Shown: piece by piece, positions 11,540 to 23,690 of the stretch
Layout: every line of letters begins with the position of its first letter
Numbering within the stretch: the first letter of the stretch is position 1
Assembly: GCA_024196135.1 (NCBI GenBank)
Contig: JAMQCK010000030.1
Coordinates: 62,001 to 126,000 of the forward strand
DNA length: 64,000 nt
From: Pleurotus ostreatus/Saccharomyces cerevisiae fusant
Taxonomy: Eukaryota; Opisthokonta
Direction of reading: 5' to 3'
Notes under the pieces: generated by a model
What the model saw: the letters and a program-made list of their open reading frames with translations, nothing else
The model's database searches: none
Told to the model about the DNA's origin: nothing
Program-made: the position numbers and the translations under genes

Positions 11540-13059
11540 CTTGGGCGCGTTTGCGCTTGCGCGCCAGTCTCCTTGCGGGGAGGGGATGGGGACGGTCAAA
11601 CGGAGCTTGTTCGTCTGGGGTACGAGCGATCATATACCCCGCGGCTTGCCTATCCAGGGCAGGCGGGGCAATAAACGCGGGCCATAGCATTGAGTAGAGA
11701 GGAACCTTACGTATACGCGAGGAAAGGCCGGCCCTCGGGGTGTCTCTTTCGAGCGGGATTTCCTCGCATCTGGATGAGTGCACGCGCCGTCGGCGAGCTG
11801 TGCGCACAAGATCACGGGAGCGAGCGCGAAGGGTATGTTGGTTCGTATGTCCCTGGCTTTCCCTAGGCGACGGAGTGTACCTGTCAAGACGGGGATCCGT
11901 GACTGAGTCGGTGGAGGGAGCTGCACAATCCCATGTACTGGCGACTCCAAGGAAGATGGCAACGATGCACGCCGTAGAGCAGGAAGGCATCCAGAAGAAC
12001 GAAAAGAGGGCTACGGTTGGGTGGCACCCATTATCCAGGGGGGCCCAGCGACGTCCTGGAAGGTCCCAAGTGGGTCGTAGGCAGTGACTCGGCGAGCCGA
12101 TGCGGGCGTGACCGTGTGTCCTCGACATCAGTATCGTTTGTTGTCCTTTCCGGGACCGTCTTCAATGGTCGGAGCCGATAGCCATATCCCCCAGGTACCT
12201 GTGGAGGACACGTATCTGAGGCCGACCTATCACAAGACGAGGGTCATAGGGCCAACTTCGACTACCAAGACAGGGCATCCGATTCGCCTTCGTCTATACG
12301 CCTGTATCCGCTCGGAGGCTGTCGGTGCATTGTTACGTTGGCTTTACCCGCGCATCGCCTCGTCAAAATTGTCGGCCAATCGACCTCGAAATCAAGCCCT
12401 CGGTGCTAGTTGGAAGCAAGTCGAAATAGGCTTGGAGGCGAGGTTGTCGGGAACGTCCGAGCAGGACCATCGTCAACGGGTTCTTCGAATCGTGTAGGGG
12501 CTGCGGAGCGAGAGAAAGCTGGGAGAATGTCCTTGATGCACGTTGACTAGCTCCAGCTCGCTGCTTGGCAATGTCCAGCTCTGCTTCGACTTGAAGTTCT
12601 CTAGATCAAGGCGAGGGCGACCGCGAGTGGTGGTTATGAGGGCATAGCGTCGTGAATTGCTACGTTGGCAAATTTTGGGGCCGATACACAGCCAAGCCAC
12701 CCATCCATATTTTGTGACACGAGAGGGGGAAACGAAAGTGGGCCGGGATTTGCCGACTGCTGCAACCAGTCCATCCATATAATTGCGCGCTCAAATCTGC
12801 TTCAACGAACGTGCAGTTCTATTATAGTATTACGCCTACTGCACCATCAGCCACCGTACAAAGGAATTGTCTACACTGCCCGGAGGCTGCGGGCTCCGCT
12901 ATCGAAATATATAAGTAAGTTTACTGAGCTGTGTCCGTTCAGCTATGGGTAACAGCCTGAGGCAGCATGAATCGTATCTTGGGTCAACGATGAGGGTAAC
13001 GAATAAGTTATGAAGCAAGAATAGCACTGGTAGTGCGAGTGCGATTTCCCCCGGTATAA
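11540..13059. other. 1.5-kb region without an assignable gene
   Basis: Several open frames exist, including a 308-codon minus-strand frame reaching 12128, but most of it is a non-ATG extension of a transporter exon. A minus-strand segment near 11960-12040 reads hydrophobic (SPLFVLLDAFLLYG), hinting at a membrane protein or a decayed gene. No family was recognised and no consistent splice chain was found. Confidence 0.35.
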
Positions 13060-14966
13060 TTAAGCCCATCCAGAGCGATCCGCGACTCCCAGAGGTCCCG
13101 TGGACACTCGCCACCTCCTGCGTAATGCGGACGGTGCGGGCGGGATACATGTCGACAGGTGCACAGGAGGCATCGAGGCTCGACGGGCATTGCGCGACGC
13201 TCGCGAGGCGCACCGCGTCGGCTTGCCGCGAGCCTTCCTCCCTGCCGAGCTCGGCGTCGATTCGGCGTACGTCGACGAGGTCGAGGACGACCGCGAGAGC
13301 AGTCGAGGGAACGATATCGAGCCGTCGCTGGACGAGTCGTTCAGGGTGAGGAAGGAGTGATGTTCAGCGGTTTTGCGCTTGGCGGAAGCACGCTGTTTCG
13401 GCACCGAGGTGGGGAAATCTGCGTAAAAGGACTGCGACTTCTCGGCGGAGAAAGGGTCGGCGACAAAGAGCGAGTCAATACTGTAGAGTGAGGTCAATTG
13501 AGCAGTCCATACAGAGGACTATAGGGACGTACTAAGTGACGGGGGGTTCCATTAACGCCGGACGCTTCTCAAGCGGTGCGAAATCGGGAGTGTCTGCTAT
13601 CGGTGTGGGCTTCATCGACCACCTGCGCTTGGGCCTTCCATTGTCGTTGGGGGGTGACAGGGAAGCCCTCGATGACAAGGTGAAGGACCTGGTTGGTGCC
13701 CTGGTGTCTGCCTCGGGACAACCGAGGTTCGCGTCGCCTGCCTCGATAACCCGATCTTGAATGGCGGTGGTGGCCGACGACGAAGGCTCGGATGCGCTCT
13801 GCATAGACGATTCGCGATTGGCCTGCGACTGGCCGCGCATCGGGCGCTTGGTGATAGCTCGAACACCCGACAAGAAGAAATCGGAGTATCCCAGGCGCAT
13901 AGGCGTCCACATAATTGAGCAAGTGTATACAAGAAGAGGAGTTGAAGGGCGCGTCGACGTCTGGCAACCAGGGCAGAGAATGAGTGGAAAGTGCGCTCGA
14001 CTACTGCTCTTATGAGCTGGTACCGGTGGAGGGAGGGCGGGAGTCGATGACCCGCTGTCAGTACCTGTAGGATATAAATGCACGACTGCAGTGCATCTGA
14101 CCGTGGCTACCGGACAGGCGGCGCGCCTTCTGTTTCGGATAATATCAACTCTAACGAAAGTCGGTATCTCAAGAGGTCGCGGTGCTTGCCTCGCCGACCG
14201 CGATGTATGGAGGCGCTGGAGTCGAGACTCACCAAGGCGACACCAGGGCAACCTGCGCGATGACTTGACCCGACATAGACTAGGGGCAAAGTTGTTAGTG
14301 AGGGGTAGACAATGCGCAAGCCGAGACCCGTACCGAGCAAGGTCAACGCGCGGGAGAGGATCAGGCCACGCGGCATGATGAACAGGTCGAGGCTATTGAG
14401 GCCAATCGTGAAACAAGGCTCAAGGCAGTCTTCCTCGTTTGCGGGTCTTTCAGTTGCTTTGCATCTCCCGCGATGGCGAAGCTTCCGCCGGGTGTTAGGC
14501 GATGTCCGCCGCTGTGCATTCGTTGACGGCATCCTTGATGCCCAATTCAGTCTACCTCGACTTCGTTCAAGCGCAGAGTAAGGGCGGCCCTACCGCTGCG
14601 CAGCAGGTCCATTGTCCGTCACGAGTAGACCTTCATTGATCGCTACGAGACAAGGGCTGCCATAGACGGGACCGCATGTCGCCGTGATATCCAGAGCAGG
14701 AATCCGAATAAGCGTATCATTGCGGAAAGCTTGACAGCGATCTAGACGCTGGGTGCCAGAACCAGGGCAAGGGAAGGTTGTCAATAATTGCGGGGGTCGC
14801 CAAAGTATCTTATCCAGTGAAATTCAGCAGAGAGGCGAGCGTACACAAACGAGGGAACCAAGAAAGAGCGATACCGTTGTCCACTGATGGCGGACGAACC
14901 CGGCGGGCCGAACTTTGCCTGACTTCCACGTGCTCGGCACCTGCCGAGGAATGTTGAACTTTGACA
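13060..14966 (-). CDS. unresolved multi-exon gene, membrane-protein-like N-part and Ser-rich tail
   Basis: Not recognised. The best-supported part is the 3' end. A minus-strand frame (13532 up to about 13985) containing TPLLVYTCSIMWTPMRLGY and then a Ser/Pro/Arg-rich tail splices cleanly (donor near 13534, acceptor near 13483) to a second frame starting IDSLFVADPF and ending at 13060. Upstream, hydrophobic frames at about 14250-14400 (LILSRALTLLGTGLGLRIVY) and about 14840-14966 (TTVSLFLGSLV) suggest further transmembrane exons. The start at 14966 (MSKFNIPRQ) is a guess. Several transmembrane helices followed by a long Ser-rich cytoplasmic tail occur in many fungal receptor-like proteins, but function cannot be stated. 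Confidence 0.35.
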
Positions 14967-15291
14967 TTCCCTTATCGCTGGCTTGGAATAGATGCCTTTG
15001 ATTGTACTCTACTCTATTACTACACCTAGCGGGAACATGCAACAGTGTCTCCAAACGTAGAGTATTGTATCAACAGGAAAACCGTTACGTAAAGTTACGA
15101 CCCGTCAAAAGCATTGAAAATGCCAGAAGAACCAACTTCGCGAAGCTAGCCGGAAGCAAGGGGTATATACACTGTCATCCAAGCAAGGTGCAGGAAAAGA
15201 GCGGAGCTTGCTGATACGCCATACGTCAATGGGTAGTCTCGCTCTTTGCCTGTCTTGACCCCTGATTTTCTCGTGCAAGGCGCTAATGCGA
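14967..15291. other. intergenic, no feature seen
   Basis: Between the unresolved minus-strand gene and the stop of the PAP2 phosphatase gene. No coding or repeat signal was recognised. Confidence 0.35.
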
Positions 15292-17575
15292 CTACAGTAA
15301 GGGCGACGATCGTACGCCCCAGCCCAAGATCTCAAACAGGTGCGGGATAACTTCGCAGGCGAGTATGGCAATACCAGCATACACGGCAAACTGCGAGAAT
15401 GCACGTTAGTTCAAACCGACCATTACACACTACCACCCTCTCACGCACCTTCGTCAGCACGTCCGCATCATAATGTTTCAGCCGCTGCACCATTGTCTCC
15501 TCCCTCGGGCTCGACGCGCCCGTGCGCGCCAGCGGGTTGGGGTCCACCGCGTTCTGCGCCTTCTCCGTCACGACGCCGGACCCCTGCCGCAGCTTCATCT
15601 CGCTCTCGCCGAGGCGCCACGCGACGGAGCTGCCGCTCACGCCACTGCCGACGCCGCCGACCTCCATCCCGGACATGCTGGGCAAGTCGATAACACTGGG
15701 GATGGCGTGTAGCCGGAAGCCGCCGCGCTCGTCGACGAACTCGCTGGGGACGCTCTTGTAGTCGGTCGCGGGGGTGTAGAAGCGGCGGTTGGGGAGGTCG
15801 ACGAGCTTGGCGAAGAATCTGTGGTGCGTGTAAGCGAGTGTTTGATCAGGCCGACGAGAAGTGTGCTTACCGGAAGGTAGGCGGAAGGATAATGTGCAAA
15901 GCGCTCTTCGCGAATAGTCGCCATGCGAAGATGATCATAATTCCCAAGAACATCTTCAGGAATGCGATTGTCCACCAGATCGATACGTCCACCAGCGTCC
16001 GCGGCTCCTGCACCCAGCCCACCAAGGCGTCATCGACGCCCAAAGTTTCGTTGTACACCCAGCCTGAACCTGGCATGAGGATCCTGCTCGGGTCTGGACA
16101 ACTTGTCAGCGATGCTGCTCTATCGTGAACCACCATTCGCGTATCCTGCGCAGGAGGCAGTCCATAGATTTGATTACACTCTCACTTTTTGACTGCACGC
16201 CCACCGTCTCCAGGCCGAAGTACATCATTCCCCATCGGCCGACAAGCGCACCGACCATGACACTGCCGACCGCAATGGCGTCCTCGAAGCATGGGCAATC
16301 GTCGACCGGTTGAGGGTGCTGGTTGATAGCAAGCAGGCATACTAGATGGACGAGGCATCGTCAGAACTACAGCCGATGTGCGTGGTCATAAAAAACGTAC
16401 GCGGGATGATGATGAACGGAACCTCGATCCCTGCAGTGTGAATCCAGCGCTCGATGAGCGCTCCAACTCCAGCACCACGCAGCAGAGCCAAGCTGCCGTC
16501 TGCTGCAGGTGCAACCATCGTCTCGAGGAACGAGGACAGGGCATTTGGCAGTGCGTCGTATATCGTTGCAACCGCCGACGCTACCACTGAAGGCACGGGC
16601 AGCAAGAAACCCTCCCAAGATGCCTCTAGCCACCAGAGCCATACCGCTGCGTTCCCCGTGTAAGCAGACGTCTTGCGTACCACGCGCATCAAGCTCACCA
16701 ACAGATACACCGGCTACGCAATCCGTGAAGCAATGCATTGCCGTGTACAGCCGGCCGAAGACGATGGAGAACGCATAGAGGATGAGAAGGCCTGTGCACG
16801 CGGCGTACGTAGTGGTGCTGATCGCCGCGCTTGCGCAGAGGTCGTGCAAGATCACGTAGAACCAGAGGGCGATGGAGACGCTGTTGGCGCTATGTGTGGA
16901 GGGGAAGCCGTATTCGAGGTGATGGGTGCCGATGGTCAAGCGCTGGACAGGCGGGGCGAACGGGCGTGGCGAGCATACGAAGTCCTGAAGTTCGTGTTCA
17001 GTATGTGAGTACGGAATGATAGAAGGTTAAAGCATTGCGCATGCGAAGCGAAGAGAAGTGCAGACGTCGTCACGCGAAGAAGTGCACAAGTAACGAACTA
17101 GTACAATCGTTCCACATACCTTCATGATACTTGTCACCCACACGCCTAGCGCAACGATGAGGCAGAGACTCCGCCCAAGCTGATCATTGCCGAAGAAGAA
17201 GAAGGTGGGGAGGAGGATCGTGAAGAACGTGTGCGTGCCGAGTGAGGAGGTATACAGAAAGTATGAGTCGAGGAAAGGTGATCGTATGCGCGCCTATGAT
17301 ACCCAGAGTCATATGGCGAGTTTTCAGAGGGAAAAGGATATGATTACGAAGGAGGGAGTCCGACGTCAGTGATTTCCTTCGCGGGGAACGGCTGAACGTA
17401 CCTGCATCCTGGCTAGTATCGGGGACTCCCTCTCCACTGCCTTCAGCGTCCATCGCCGTACCGCCGCCCGCAAGGGGGACAGCGTCGCCTCATACACGTC
17501 CTCATCGACGATCGAGGGCGTCGTGCGGCCGTCTTGCAGTTCCTTCAGCTCCTTCTCGTCAATTGAGCCGTTCAT
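15292..17575 (-). CDS. LCB3: dihydrosphingosine-1-phosphate phosphatase-like PAP2 membrane enzyme
   Basis: Integral ER membrane phosphatase that removes phosphate from long-chain base phosphates in sphingolipid turnover. The ATG at 17575 gives an N-terminal cytosolic region. Helices follow, including TFFTILLPTFFFFGNDQ and LIVALGVWVTSIMK. The three PAP2 motifs are visible: K(x6)RP as K|DFVCSPRP across an intron, PSTHS in YGFPSTHSANSVSIALW, and R(x5)H in GRLYTAMHCFTDCVAG. More membrane segments follow and the protein ends EILGWGVRSSPLL at 15292. The extended PSTHSANSV wording and the conserved second half (IVFGRLYTAMH) match the Lcb3/Ysr3/SGPP group rather than generic lipid phosphate phosphatases. 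A cytosolic loop of about 90 residues near the C-terminus is low-complexity (VGGVGSGVSG). Confidence 0.85.
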
Positions 17576-18093
17576 ATTTCGTCGCGGCGCGTAGCTAGGT
17601 AGTGGCGGAGGTAAGGAAGAAGAGAGCGTGTCGGATAGAATGCGGGGAACAGGTGGTCTCTCCCAGCCGTTCAGACCATAAGCAGAGTCTGTCGTGGGCC
17701 GTAAGAAGAGCTAGCCGTTGCCGCGGGCCGTGACCGAGGTCCTCGACTGCGGTCGTCGGCTATCACCTATTTGGTTATCACCTGTTTGTCATTCTGTTAT
17801 CACTTTCTTGGCATGTGAAGTTCATGTTCGAGTCCATGTCACGCCATTCATGTTGAGCTTCAAGACCTGAGAGAAATTCGGATAGACGCTGGAAGCTCGA
17901 CCTCAGCAAGGATTGCCTACCAAGAAGAATAACCAGCAAAGCGGACAATAGTCATGGATTCTGGACTAGTGGCAACGCATGCGGCATACATTGTGGATTA
18001 GCTACCTACGCAAATATCCTATCCTAACAGAAGCAGTCATGTAGCAGTAGTAAGTACGACAAACAAACTCTTTTTCATTCACCACTCCTCCAT
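17576..18093. other. intergenic between two minus-strand genes
   Basis: About 520 bp holding the promoter of the phosphatase gene and the 3' flank of CSE1. The 17760-17810 part contains an imperfect repeat of ATCACCTRTTTG/GTTATCAC. No coding frame was recognised. Confidence 0.4.
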
Positions 18094-21000
18094 CTAAACA
18101 GCAAACCCAGCCGCCGCCAACTTCTGCACGAACGCCTGACTCGGCGCGCCCGTCGCCATCAGCATCTCGCGCACCTTCGCCTGCCCCGCCGCCTGCGAGA
18201 GCTTCACCAGCTGTGTGCCCACGAACGTCTGCACGTCGTTCACATAGCCAACCGGGTCCGGCTCGTGCGTCTCCGACGCGGCGAGCTTCGAGTAGGCGGC
18301 CTGGTAGCCCGCGGTTTGCTCCTCGTAGTCGATCTCGGTGATGCCGGCGTCTGGGTCGTCGTCGGTCTTGGATTTTTGCAAGTGCTGCGGCTCGCTGAAG
18401 AGCTTGACGAGGGCGTCGAAGGCGAGGGGCCTGATGGGAAGGTCAGAACACTGGAGGTATGCGATGAAGTGAGCGAACGCACCATTGCTGCACTGCGGGC
18501 GGCTGCAGCATGATCTGGCTCTCAGTCAACATGCGGCACATGCCCACGGCGGCGACCTTGCGATCTCTCGGCGGCATCTTGGGTGTTTGCGTGATGATGA
18601 AGTTCGTCAACAAGTTCGACCATAATCTGATGTTCGTGTGGTTAGCCGCGATACTAGTCGCCCGGCGCCAAACGACACTCACTGCGGCTGGATGCTCTCA
18701 ACGGCCGAAATCAAGAAGTCCGGCGTCAACCCTTCCGAGTTGAGGGACATGGAGTAGAGGAAGAAGAATGCGAAGCGCTGAGCGTATGTATCCGTCTTGC
18801 TGCTCTGCATGCGCTGCAACAAGGTGAGGACCACGGGTTTGATGTACTGCTGCAAGTCGGCACTAATGAACGGTCAGCATCTGCTCGATTACAGGTCCTG
18901 GACAGCACAATTGAACTCACGGTGGCACATATCTCACAACACCCTCCAGCAACTGGAAGCCGTACGCGTCGTTCAGCCTGCTCGGTATCAAGCGCTGCTG
19001 CACGACCGCCAGCACGTTCGCAATCTGGCCCGCCGCGAACATGCCCTTGGCATCTCTTGCCAGGAATGCCCTCAGTAGCTTGACAAGACCGGGAATGCTA
19101 CCCTTCTGCTGCCATGTCGCCGGCGTGAAGAGCAATGGAAGAAGCGAGCGGTATGCGTCAGGAACGCTTGAAGGGTGCGCCTCAAGCATCTGGGCGAGCA
19201 GTTGGAAGACATAAGGGACGTATTCTTGGGGAACGATATGTCAGCGGATAGTCTATGCGTGGTAAACTGAGCGACTTACGCTCGACCTCATTCTGGATGA
19301 TGTAGGTGAAGGGGCCGAAAAGCGTGCCCTCGAAAGTCGAGATAGACGCAGGGTTACTAGCTACGACGAACCTGCATGCGGTCAATATATTTGCCTTTCA
19401 TCGAATAAAACAGGTTGACACACCTCATCAGGCCGGCCAAAGACTCGAAGGTGTATTGGTCGAAGTGCGGGTTGCTTGGGTTCTTCGCGATAACACCCAG
19501 GATGTTGACCAAGCGCGTGAGGATGCCCTCATAGTGCGGGATGAGTGACTGGCGGGCGGTGAGGATGATGCGCATGATGCCTATGAACGACGTGTAAGTC
19601 AAGGATGAAAGAGACAATTCCGAGTGAATGCCACGTACAGCGCATCAAGTGCTGGTTCTCCGCGACCTTCTCCGGTGTGCCACCTGCCTCGATCTTCTTC
19701 AGCACCGCGTCGATCATCCCCGAGGCATGGTCGTGGATATCCGCCTGCGCGAACAAAAGCTGGTTGCCCTGCTTGATGAACAGGATCCTGTCGATGGTGA
19801 TCGCAGCGTAGGTGTAGGTGACATAGTTTTCGGAGCCGAGGTGGTGGACGAGGAGGGGTAGCACGGAGAGGAGTTGCGGTTTTGTGAGCTGCGAGGAAGA
19901 TTAATCGTCTGAGAATGTAACAGGTGGATAAAGGCCAACGCACTTGATTGCGGAAGGTGTAGAGGAACTTGATGGCGTCGACTTGCAGGATGGGATGCAC
20001 GTCGCCCACCGCGGCTTGCAAGTCGGCGAACACGTTGTTCGAGAAGAACTCGATGACATTGACGAGCGCGTTGGTGGATGTGACACCGTGCTGTACAGCC
20101 GGTCAGCAGGTTATGCAGCAGCGAGCGACTGACATGCTTACCTGCGTAGTCGAGCCCTTCGTCGCTACTGCAGTGAACAAGTACACAGCACCATCCTTCG
20201 CGCCCCAGTTCTCCTTGTTGCTGGCATAGTCCGCCAGCCCCTTCTGAATCCACTGCCCCACAATCTCCGTCGCATCCGCATCATACCCACTGCTCACAAG
20301 CGCCTGGATCACATCACCCGCCGCCTGTCTCCTAGTGGACACATCCGTAGACGCCAGCGCCAAGTCCTGACGAATATACTCCATCGGGTCGTCCTCGAAC
20401 TGCTCGACCTCGTGCTCCCGGAGCGCGACGTTCGGGACGACGACGCCCTGCACGAGCTGCGCGATGGTCTCTTTAGCCGCGAAGAGGTCCCTGTAGAGGC
20501 CGGAGCGGATAGCGACGGAGATGAAGCGGAGGGATTGGGCGACGAGAGGATCGTCGCCGATCGAGGGGAGGCTGTTGGAGCCGATGAGCGTCCAAACTTC
20601 CTGGACGAAGGCTGCGACAGCGGGGGATTGGCTGAGCGCGTCGGGGAAGAGTTTGGTGTACAGCTAGAGGGTGCAGAAATGGTATCAGCTGGGTATTTTC
20701 GCAGAAGGAACTCAAGTCGTACCTCAGCAATTTCTAGCACGGCTGCTTTGATTTGAGACGGAAGAGACGGGACGGTGTCGTCTGGCTGCGAACATGCTCA
20801 GGGTAAGCTTGCAAGGGGAATGCTAGACTCACGTCAGTGGCCAGCTCTGCGGGTGACCATGACATGAAGGCGTGGAGATATCCCGTCCCGGGGGTGAAGA
20901 ACTCAGCGTGAGCATCTTCGATAGCAGGAGGGAGGTCGTGGCACGTGAAGTCATAGAAGATCTCGAGCAAGAGCAGCATGGTATGTGCGACAAGCTTCAA

Positions 21001-21717
21001 GTTCGAGGCCGGAGTCGTCAGTGCGGGGTTCGGGCTGGGGTTGGAGAGGAGCAGAGTCGCAGTCTGCTTAAACATCGCCATCCATGGGTTCATGAACTTC
21101 TCGTAGACGAAGTTGATAGTCGTAAACAGCTCGTCTGAGCGCACTTGCGAGCGCCAGGGCTGGAAGATGGAGTGCGCGGTCTCGAAGACGGCGACGTTCA
21201 CATTGTAGTCGGTCGCGGATAGGGATGACACCAGTTGCTGTCCGGCGCGTCATCAAAGAGAGCATACAAAGGGCGCTTAAGCACTCACGTCCATCAAGTT
21301 CGTCCACCGCTCGGGAAAATCCAGTTCCGCAACCAGGGACACCGCCTCTGCGACCTGCGCACGGATAGACTTGTCCGAGGGGCTCGAGAGCGTGATCATC
21401 GCCGGCACGAGCTCAGATCGCAGCGCGGCCTTGTCCGCCTCGGGCAGGGCATTCACATCCTGCACAGCACCTCGTCACTCCCAGATCCGCGATCAAGCAT
21501 TCCTACTACGCACCTCTTCCCACCGCAGTTTCACCACATTCTTCAAGTACACACTCCCCGCCAGCCGCACGGCGCGATCTTGCGAGGGCTCGAGGACGAG
21601 GCGGAGGAGCGCGACGAGGAAGCCTTGCTGTTTGCTGACTTCGGTGAGGTTCGCTTCAGCCTGTTTGCGCGTCGATGGGTCGAGGGACGCGCGGAGGAGT
21701 GTCGGCAGATCAGACAT
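18094..21717 (-). CDS. CSE1: Cse1/CAS, exportin that recycles importin alpha
   Basis: Karyopherin-beta family HEAT-repeat protein of about 960 residues that, with Ran-GTP, returns importin alpha to the cytoplasm. The ATG at 21717 starts MSDLPTLLRASLDPSTRKQA, the importin-beta N-terminal domain, continuing YLKNVVKLRWEE, LVPAMITLSSPSDKSIRAQ, AEAVSLVAELDFPERWTNLM and FETAHSIFQPWRSQVRSDEL. The middle part has NFVYEKFMNPWMAMFKQT and the C-terminal CAS region includes ALVSSGYDADATEIVGQW and VYLFTAVATKG. It ends KLAAAGFAV. The order and wording match Cse1 along the entire length, with many short introns. Expected to be essential and nuclear-envelope associated. Confidence 0.92.
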
Positions 21718-22210
21718 GATGGTCGTGAGCAAGAGCAAGTCAAAGGCCAGGAGAAAAGCGCCCAAAAATCGAGACGCGCGCCTGCCATGACTTCACGTCA
21801 CGTGACGGTAAAGCGCGTCGGTACGCGCCTCAAATTCAGACTGAGGGAGCTTTGCAGTAAAACGCTATGGCAGCGCCGTACAATTGCATGCGTGCATGTA
21901 AAAGCTATGAACGTACAGGAACTGGACCCGCCGTATACTGTCCCGACGGCAAACAACAATGTAGCAAAGGCAGGCGTACGCTGCAGCCCCTACGCCCACC
22001 GAGACCCAACACAACAAAACCGATGAAGAACACAGACCAAAGCTGTACATAGGATCCACAAAACACTTCGACTGAGAACAAGAAATTTTTGCGGCGCGCG
22101 TATATCGCTGTGCCGCTTGATCACAGACCACTGCGACAGAGAGAGATGAGCATGACGCGAGGATGACCACCAGAAATGCGTACCTTTCAGACGTTGATCT
22201 CCATTTTGCC
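21718..22210. other. intergenic, no feature seen
   Basis: Upstream of CSE1 and downstream of a small minus-strand gene. No family-level coding signal was seen on either strand. Confidence 0.4.
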
Positions 22211-22543
22211 TCAGCCCCTCTTCGGCGCAGCCGAGCCAGCGGTCATGGTACAGGCCTTGCCGGCGTCAGCTGCGCTCGCGAGCTTGCTGGCGGATTGTGT
22301 CGCCTGCGTCGAGTACCTCGACGCTTCGCCAACGGGGGAGCTCTTCTTCTCCACGCCGGCGTGGTTGGCGGGTCCTGGACGGATAGAGTCCGGCAGGGAG
22401 GGCGGGAGCCTGCGCTCCGTTCCCGCCTTCTGGTAGTGGGCGTTCGTCGATGAGATGGGCCTCCCGGGCATCGACCGCATAGCGGGAAGAGAGCCAGACG
22501 AGCGGAAGCAAGCGACGCGCGAAGAGGAAAGGATGGACGCCAT
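22211..22543 (-). CDS. small hypothetical protein with probable mitochondrial presequence
   Basis: A 110-residue single-exon frame from an ATG at 22543. The N-terminus (MASILSSSRVACFRSSGS) is rich in Ser and Arg and lacks acidic residues, as in mitochondrial targeting peptides, and is followed by SMPGRPISSTNAHYQK, where the RPISST sequence resembles a processing site. The rest is Ser/Ala-rich and ends SAAPKRG. A TATAAATA box lies about 55 bp upstream at 22595-22602, supporting the start. Function unknown. Confidence 0.6.
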   Translation of the reverse strand: MASILSSSRVACFRSSGSLPAMRSMPGRPISSTNAHYQKAGTERRLPPSLPDSIRPGPANHAGVEKKSSPVGEASRYSTQATQSASKLASAADAGKACTMTAGSAAPKRG

Positions 22544-22855
22544 GGTTGTCTGAGAGGGAATGCGATGGAGAGCGATAGGCGCACCATTCAAAGGTATTTA
22601 TACGGAGGCGGTCGAGGGCTCGACCACGGGGCACGCTGGCGAACCGAACCACCGTCACGCACCAGGACATCATGACCATCGAATGAATCATGCGTGTCTA
22701 CTGTACAGATTGGAAGGCATCTTTACATGATTCGCGCAGCCGCCGCTCTGCTTCTTCCGCGCAATCTCGCAGGGGGGTTGAGCCTAGCTTTAGGCGCGCC
22801 TGGGAAGAGATGAGTCTTTTGCCCCCTGCAAGGACCGAGCGCAACTCACACGCAC
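22544..22855. other. intergenic apart from the TATA box at 22595
   Basis: Promoter of the upstream small gene and 3' flank of the next one. No coding frame was recognised. Confidence 0.4.
22595..22602 (-). promoter_or_regulatory. TATA box of the small mitochondrial-type gene
   Basis: TATAAATA on the minus strand, 52-59 bp upstream of the ATG at 22543, a normal distance for a fungal promoter. Confidence 0.5.
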
Positions 22856-23266
22856 CTAGGCCGCATTGTGCGGCTTGCGACCTTCGGGCATCCGCCCTCC
22901 AGACTCGCTCCCGTCGGGGCCCTCGCCAGCGTCGCTCTGATCTGGGCCCTTATCCCTCGACTCCTTCAGCTGCGGTATTCCCCCGTAACGCATCCCCTTC
23001 TTTGGAACGTTGTATGGTTCTTCCTTGTCGGTTGTTGCATACTCTTTGGTCTCGCTATCTGCGCGGCTGAACGGGCCCGAGGGCTCGCCCACAGGCTGGC
23101 CGCCAGGATTTGAGTCCAGGGCCGTGGGGTGAGGGAGACCGTCCTCCTGGGCAGGTTCAGAGAATCTTCGGTTGCTGCATGAGAGGGTTCGTCGTCTGAT
23201 CGCTGCGGTTCGCAGGGTGTTGGCAAGGGATCGAGGCGCGACTAGGCTTTTGGCGAGGCTTGCCAT
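22856..23266 (-). CDS. small hypothetical mitochondrial protein
   Basis: A 136-residue single-exon frame. The N-terminus MASLAKSLVAPRSLANTLRT continues with AAIRRRTLSCSNRRFSE, a typical Arg/Ser-rich amphipathic presequence with an RRFSE-like cleavage region. The mature part is hydrophilic, rich in Pro, Gly, Asp and Glu, with YNVPKKGMRYGGIP and a C-terminus ending PEGRKPHNAA. Similar short hydrophilic mitochondrial proteins are widespread in basidiomycetes, but I cannot name the family. Confidence 0.6.
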   Translation of the reverse strand: MASLAKSLVAPRSLANTLRTAAIRRRTLSCSNRRFSEPAQEDGLPHPTALDSNPGGQPVGEPSGPFSRADSETKEYATTDKEEPYNVPKKGMRYGGIPQLKESRDKGPDQSDAGEGPDGSESGGRMPEGRKPHNAA

Positions 23267-23690
23267 GGTAGTAGGATAAGAAAAGCTGCTTTAGACATCA
23301 GCCTTGCGAGCGAAGGCTGCTTGAAGTTCGGCTAGCGCAAAAGTGATGTAATGCCGCGATCCTCCAGTCTGGGAAACGCAGGGGGCGGAAAGACGTTCCA
23401 GGTCGGGGCTATCTGAGCGTCGACGATAGCGAGAGACATTGCCAGCAAGGCAAAGGTTGAGTGAGAGAGCCAGTTGTCGGGAAAAAATCGGGTCCAGAGG
23501 GCGACTGGAGGTCCGCGATGAGCTGGTTGAGCTAAAGTGTGACGATGACGCTGCATCTGCGTATCACCTGACCGTGACGCGACGCGGCCTGTAATCCTTC
23601 CTCGGTCATTCGCAAGCTCTTCCTTCCTCCCTTCATCATCCCAGTGTCTTGCTGCCCTCTGGAAACTGTATCCAAGGACTATCGATTGCG
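23267..23690. other. divergent promoter region
   Basis: About 420 bp between the divergently transcribed small mitochondrial gene (minus) and the Ecm11-domain gene (plus). It should carry both promoters. No clear TATA box was seen. Confidence 0.4.

Noticed and set aside
11202..12128. 308-codon minus-strand frame
   Set aside because: It includes transporter exon and intron sequence. Only its last part (helix 1 and the following segment of the transporter) is supported, and the rest lacks coding character.
17820..17840. tRNA-like GTTCGAGTCC
   Set aside because: No cloverleaf partner sequences at the required spacing.
22211..23266. idea that the two small minus-strand genes are tandem duplicates
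   Set aside because: Both have mitochondrial-type N-termini, but beyond that the sequences do not align.
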